In this document: positions 61,268 through 64,000 of the stretch, one piece after another
Numbering within the stretch: position 1 is the first letter of the stretch
Layout of the letters: each line of letters opens with the position of its first letter
NCBI RefSeq assembly: GCF_002929745.1
Contig: NZ_PJIQ01000004.1
Span: 233,124-297,123 of the forward strand
Reading direction: 5' to 3'
Source: Arthrobacter sp. B1805
GTDB lineage: Bacteria; Actinomycetota; Actinomycetes; Actinomycetales; Micrococcaceae
Length of the DNA stretch: 64,000 nt
Notes under the pieces: model-generated
The model's database searches: none
What the model was told of the DNA's origin: nothing
Seen by the model: only the letters and a program-made list of their open reading frames with translations
Program-made: the position numbers and the translations under genes

Positions 61268-62041
61268 TCAGGAGCGGACGGGTGTCAGCCGGTATCCCAC
61301 CCCGCGCACGGTCTGGAGCCAGCGGGGATTCTTCGGATCCTCGTCGAGCTTGCGGCGCAGATTCCCGACGTGGACCTCGATGGCGCGCTCGTCCGAATCG
61401 CTGATGTAGGTGTCCTCGCCGTAGTAGTCCCCACGGACTACCCGCACCAGATCCGCTTTGGTGCGGACGGCTCCGTTGCTCTTGAGCATCTCGTTGAGCA
61501 GGTCGAACTCGCTGCGTGTCAGCAGCAAGTCCTGACCGTCGACGACGACGGTACGGGTCGCTGCGTTCAGCACCAGTCCGTTGTGCTCCAGAACCGGTGA
61601 CACCGCGGCCTGGGGTGCAGCGGGGACGAACGACGCTGCCGGCTGGCGGGCTCCCACCGGCTCGGGTACAGAACGCGGGCGTCGCAGCATCGCTGCGATC
61701 CGGGCGCGGAGCTCCCGCGGCCGGAAAGGCTTGGTCAGGTAGTCGTCGGCGCCCGATTGCAGGGCCGTCAGCGTGTCGAGCTCGTCCCCGCGCGAGGTCA
61801 GCATCACGACGTAGCAATTACTGGACTCCCTGATCCTCCGGAGCACCTCGTAGCCGTCGATGTCGGGCAGCCCTACGTCGACCGTGATCACCGTCGCGTC
61901 GTGCGTCCGGGCCAGGTCGACGCCTGCCCTTCCGCTCGCCGTGGCATGGACGTCGAAGCCCGATTGCCGGAGTACGGCCGAGACGAGGTTGCGCACGTCG
62001 GCGTCGTCCTCGATGACGACAGCCACTCCAGGATCACTCAC
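61268..62041 (-). CDS. OmpR/PhoB-family response regulator
   Basis: 257-aa regulator. The receiver domain at 1-120 has the acidic pair EDD (11-13), phospho-acceptor Asp55 in VITVDVGLPDIDGYEVLRRI, and LTKPFRPRELRARI with the conserved Lys. A linker of about 40 residues follows. The winged helix at 160-255 has LLLTRSEFDLLNEMLKSNG, RAIEVHVGNLRRKLDEDP and LQTVRGVGYRL. GTG 62041 is used. It is divergent from the sensor kinase at 62237, with 195 nt in between, so they should form one two-component system. Confidence 0.94.
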   Translation of the reverse strand: MSDPGVAVVIEDDADVRNLVSAVLRQSGFDVHATASGRAGVDLARTHDATVITVDVGLPDIDGYEVLRRIRESSNCYVVMLTSRGDELDTLTALQSGADDYLTKPFRPRELRARIAAMLRRPRSVPEPVGARQPAASFVPAAPQAAVSPVLEHNGLVLNAATRTVVVDGQDLLLTRSEFDLLNEMLKSNGAVRTKADLVRVVRGDYYGEDTYISDSDERAIEVHVGNLRRKLDEDPKNPRWLQTVRGVGYRLTPVRS

Positions 62042-62083
62042 TGTGCGTCCATCCTTCCTGGCCGGCGCCGAAGCGCGTTCTCA

Positions 62084-62147
62084 CCGTCATAAATCCCATT
62101 GTGCCTGTCCCCACGTCCTTCATGCGCGCGTGACGGCGTTAAATCCG
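62084..62147. promoter_or_regulatory. Direct repeats in the response regulator / kinase divergent promoter
   Basis: CGTCATAAATCCCA (62085-62098) and CGGCGTTAAATCCGA (62134-62148) share a -cG-c-T-AAATCC core. The AAATCC parts start exactly 50 bp apart (62091 and 62141), about five helical turns. An AT-rich TACATAATGG follows at 62156-62165 and could be the kinase -10 region. They are candidate sites for the adjacent OmpR-type regulator; this is inferred from repeat geometry only. Confidence 0.3.
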
Positions 62148-62236
62148 AGTGGGACTACATAATGGAACGTAGTACCTAGGTCTCAGCGTCGGAAGGTTGT
62201 TCGGTATGCGGTCTCTCATCCTTCCCTGGTCGGTAC

Positions 62237-63922
62237 GTGCCTAGGAATGCCGGCGCCGTCCGGTTGCACGGGATGGCAAGGAGATTCACCATCGAGGGGG
62301 CCGTGGTGCTCTACCAGGCACCACTGTCCCTGATCGTCGTCGTCCTTGCCGTCACCTCTCCTGTCCTCCGGCCGGGGCTGATGTCCAACCGGACCTTCGA
62401 GCTCGGCTTCTCGATGATCCTCCTGCTGCTGGCCCTGAGCGTCGTGGTGCCATGGCGGGAGCTGCCCCGTGGGAGCCTGCTGATCGTTCCGATCCTCGAT
62501 TTCGTCGCCATCGCGATGGTGAGGAACGGCGCCCTGGAGAAGCAGCCCGCCCTAGGGGTCCTCGTCATCTTCCCGGTGTTGTGGCTCATGCGCTCCTCGC
62601 TGCCCACGTGGGCAGCCCTCGCGCTGACGTTCCTGGGTTCGCTGCTGGTGACGGCGTGGCCCGTGATGATGACGTTCGACCCGTCTCTGGTGCAGACGTA
62701 CCTCGGCGTCCTCCTGCTTCCGATCGTGATGCTCTGCATCGCCGTGACCGTGCGGGTGATGAGCCTCAACGCGCGGGCGCGTGAACTGGAGATCGAACGC
62801 AAGGACCGCGAACTCAACGAGCTGCTGCGTGCGGCCATCGACCGTGAACGGGTGCTGACGGCGATCCTCAACACCGTCGACGTCGGACTCACCGCCGTGG
62901 ACGCTCAGGGCAACACCACGCTCACCAATCGCCAGCAGGAACTGTTCAACCGGCTCTCCGCGGGCAACGGCGACGACGATCGTGCACACGTCTTCGGTGT
63001 GGACCGGGTGACGCCGCTCCCCACCGACAGGCGTCCCATCTACCGGGCGCTCACGGGCGAGACGTTCGCGGACCAGCTCATCTGGGTGGGCGAGGGCCAC
63101 GCACAGCGTGCACTCTCGACAGCTGCACGGCCCATCAAGGATGCCGACGGCGGCATCGCCGGAGCGCTCATCGCCTGCAGCGACGTGACGGAGCTCGTCG
63201 AGGCCGTCTCCGCCAAGGACGTCTTCATCTCCAACATCTCGCACGAGTTCCACGCCCCCCTCACGTCGGTGCTCGGCTACCTCGAGCTGGTGCTCGAGGA
63301 CGAGCATCAGCTCCCACCCCATCTGAAGGGGTATGTGGATGTCGCAGGGCGCAACGCCGAGCGCGTGCTCCACCTCGTCGCGGACCTGCTCTCCACCGCC
63401 GGCGACCGCGTCCGCGTCCACCCGCGACCGGTGGACCTCTCCGCCCTCATCGAGATGAGCGTGCGGTCCAACCGTCTGCGCGCGAAGAAGAACGGCGTCA
63501 AGCTGAGGACCGAGGCCACCAGCCCCCTGTGGACGCTCATCGATCCCGTGCGCATCTCCCAGGTGCTGGACAACCTGCTCTCGAACGCGATCAAGTACTC
63601 CCCCGATGGTGGTCTCGTGAGCATCAGGGCGGAGGAGACGGAGTCCGCGATCAGCCTCCACGTGGAAGACAGGGGCATGGGGATGACGGAGCAGGAGGCT
63701 CAGCAGGTCTTCTCCCGCTTCTACCGGACACCGGGAGCGCGACGTGCCCATATCGACGGCTCGGGGCTGGGCCTCGCGATCACCAAATCGATCGTCGAGA
63801 GCCACGGTGGGTACATCGAATGCGTCAGTTCTCCGGGCAAGGGCAGCCGCTTCACCGTGACGCTGCCGGTCAACGGCGAAGTGAGCCACATGTCGCAGGG
63901 CACCATGGAAGAGTCGGTCTAG
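62237..63922 (+). CDS. Membrane sensor histidine kinase
   Basis: 561-aa kinase. Several membrane helices fill residues 20-185 (VVLYQAPLSLIVVVLAVTSP, LGVLVIFPVLWLM, YLGVLLLPIVMLCIAVTVRV). A coiled segment leads to a PAS-like domain (LTAILNTVDVGLTAVDAQGN). HisKA has SNISHEFHAPLTSVLGYLEL with His336; the H-box reads SHEFHAPL instead of the common SHELRTPL. HATPase_c has VLDNLLSNAIKYSPDGG (N box), EDRGMGMTEQEAQQVFSRFY and GSGLGLAITKSIVESHGG. GTG 62237 or ATG 62273 may start it. Its TAG stop lies inside the target site of an IS481-type element. Confidence 0.92.
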   Translation: MPRNAGAVRLHGMARRFTIEGAVVLYQAPLSLIVVVLAVTSPVLRPGLMSNRTFELGFSMILLLLALSVVVPWRELPRGSLLIVPILDFVAIAMVRNGALEKQPALGVLVIFPVLWLMRSSLPTWAALALTFLGSLLVTAWPVMMTFDPSLVQTYLGVLLLPIVMLCIAVTVRVMSLNARARELEIERKDRELNELLRAAIDRERVLTAILNTVDVGLTAVDAQGNTTLTNRQQELFNRLSAGNGDDDRAHVFGVDRVTPLPTDRRPIYRALTGETFADQLIWVGEGHAQRALSTAARPIKDADGGIAGALIACSDVTELVEAVSAKDVFISNISHEFHAPLTSVLGYLELVLEDEHQLPPHLKGYVDVAGRNAERVLHLVADLLSTAGDRVRVHPRPVDLSALIEMSVRSNRLRAKKNGVKLRTEATSPLWTLIDPVRISQVLDNLLSNAIKYSPDGGLVSIRAEETESAISLHVEDRGMGMTEQEAQQVFSRFYRTPGARRAHIDGSGLGLAITKSIVESHGGYIECVSSPGKGSRFTVTLPVNGEVSHMSQGTMEESV

Positions 63923-63923
63923 G
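63918..63923. repeat. IS target site (TCTAGG, NCTAGN type)
   Basis: TCTAGG immediately precedes the TGT that begins the IS end. IS481 itself is known to insert at NCTAGN with a 6-bp duplication. The central TAG is also the stop codon of the histidine kinase. The second copy of the duplication would lie beyond the window. Confidence 0.6.
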
Positions 63924-64000
63924 TGTACGGGGTCAGGACGTTGGTTGCAGTCGGCTGATCGGGGGGTTGCCTCCGAGGGCTGAGTGGCGTCGTCCAGTGT
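63924..64000 (-). mobile_element. IS481-family insertion sequence, one end
   Basis: The element begins TGTACGGGGTCAGGACG directly after a TCTAGG target. Its transposase 3' end is encoded on the minus strand from 63935 leftwards (stop) to beyond the window edge. Only 77 bp of the element are visible, so completeness and the other end are unknown. Confidence 0.65.
63933..64000 (-). CDS. IS481-family transposase, C-terminus only
   Basis: The minus strand read from the window edge gives TGRRHSALGGNPPISRLQPT and Ser, then TGA (63935-63933). The R-HSALGGNPPISRL ending is characteristic of the C-terminus of the IS481/integrase-core DDE transposases of actinobacteria (YN-RHH-ALGG-PP-SRL). Everything upstream, including the DDE residues, lies outside the window. 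It is antisense to and immediately beyond the kinase gene. Confidence 0.7.
   Translation of the reverse strand, partial: TGRRHSALGGNPPISRLQPTS

Noticed and set aside
1..64000. tRNA, rRNA or prophage genes
   Set aside because: No cloverleaf-like stretches with CCA ends, no rRNA-like sequence and no phage structural genes were seen in the intergenic gaps.

Overview
This window is high-GC, gene-dense, syntenic actinobacterial chromosome. Gene content points to the Micrococcaceae, most likely Arthrobacter or a close relative: the alr-tsaE-tsaB-rimI-tsaD block, glmS-acpS-nnr, rplM-rpsI-glmM, a TreY/TreZ/GlgX block, GlnR-type boxes and a Gram-positive Tad (Flp) pilus locus. There is no rRNA, tRNA, CRISPR array or prophage. 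One insertion sequence (IS481 family) enters at the right edge.

Left part (1-12.7 kb), carbohydrate use. A secreted PL11 rhamnogalacturonan lyase, cut by the window edge, lies behind a LacI-type operator. Next come a mannitol module (TetR regulator, PTS EIICBA, mannitol-1-phosphate dehydrogenase) and divergent ptsI. A DUF6807 + Gfo/Idh oxidoreductase pair is divergent from a LacI regulator with its own operator. Then come a GAF-domain remnant, a tandem pair of paralogous small proteins of unknown function, and an SRPBCC protein.

12.7-36 kb, housekeeping genes on the minus strand with accessory inserts. tsaD-rimI-tsaB-tsaE-alr form a tightly overlapping unit. Beyond it lie a zinc-ribbon/GIY-YIG-like protein, a 58-aa DUF1508 protein, a truncated methyltransferase, PfkB kinase / GH4 glycosidase / HpcH-type aldolase genes, a GNAT, a membrane diguanylate cyclase, and the trehalose-from-glycogen operon glgX-treY-treZ. 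nnr-acpS-glmS, coaA, a VanY-like lipoprotein and a secreted CAP-FN3 protein follow.

36.9-49.1 kb, nitrate assimilation. The + strand carries a nitrate transporter, a molybdopterin nitrate reductase and its FAD/[2Fe-2S] partner. The - strand carries nirB, cobA and a HemD-winged-helix fusion. nirD and a sirohydrochlorin chelatase diverge from nirB. Three sites matching the four-box, 11-bp-period GlnR motif precede narK, nirB and nirD at 50-60 nt from the start codons, so the unit looks like a GlnR-controlled nitrate-to-ammonium pathway that also makes its own siroheme.

49.1-64 kb. A DinB-like protein and the rplM-rpsI-glmM cluster are followed by a frameshifted membrane-protein pseudogene. A complete Tad pilus operon comes next (flp, tadE, tadG-like, cpaB, cpaE, cpaF, tadB, tadC), then an Hpt-like protein lacking the phospho-histidine and a divergent response regulator / histidine kinase pair. 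An IS481-family element sits in a TCTAGG target right at the kinase stop codon.

Most promising for follow-up: the bidirectional GlnR control of split nirB/nirD, the tandem unknown small proteins, the HemD-DNA-binding fusion, the degenerate Hpt beside the pilus and two-component genes, and several junctions where + strand gene fragments end abruptly.
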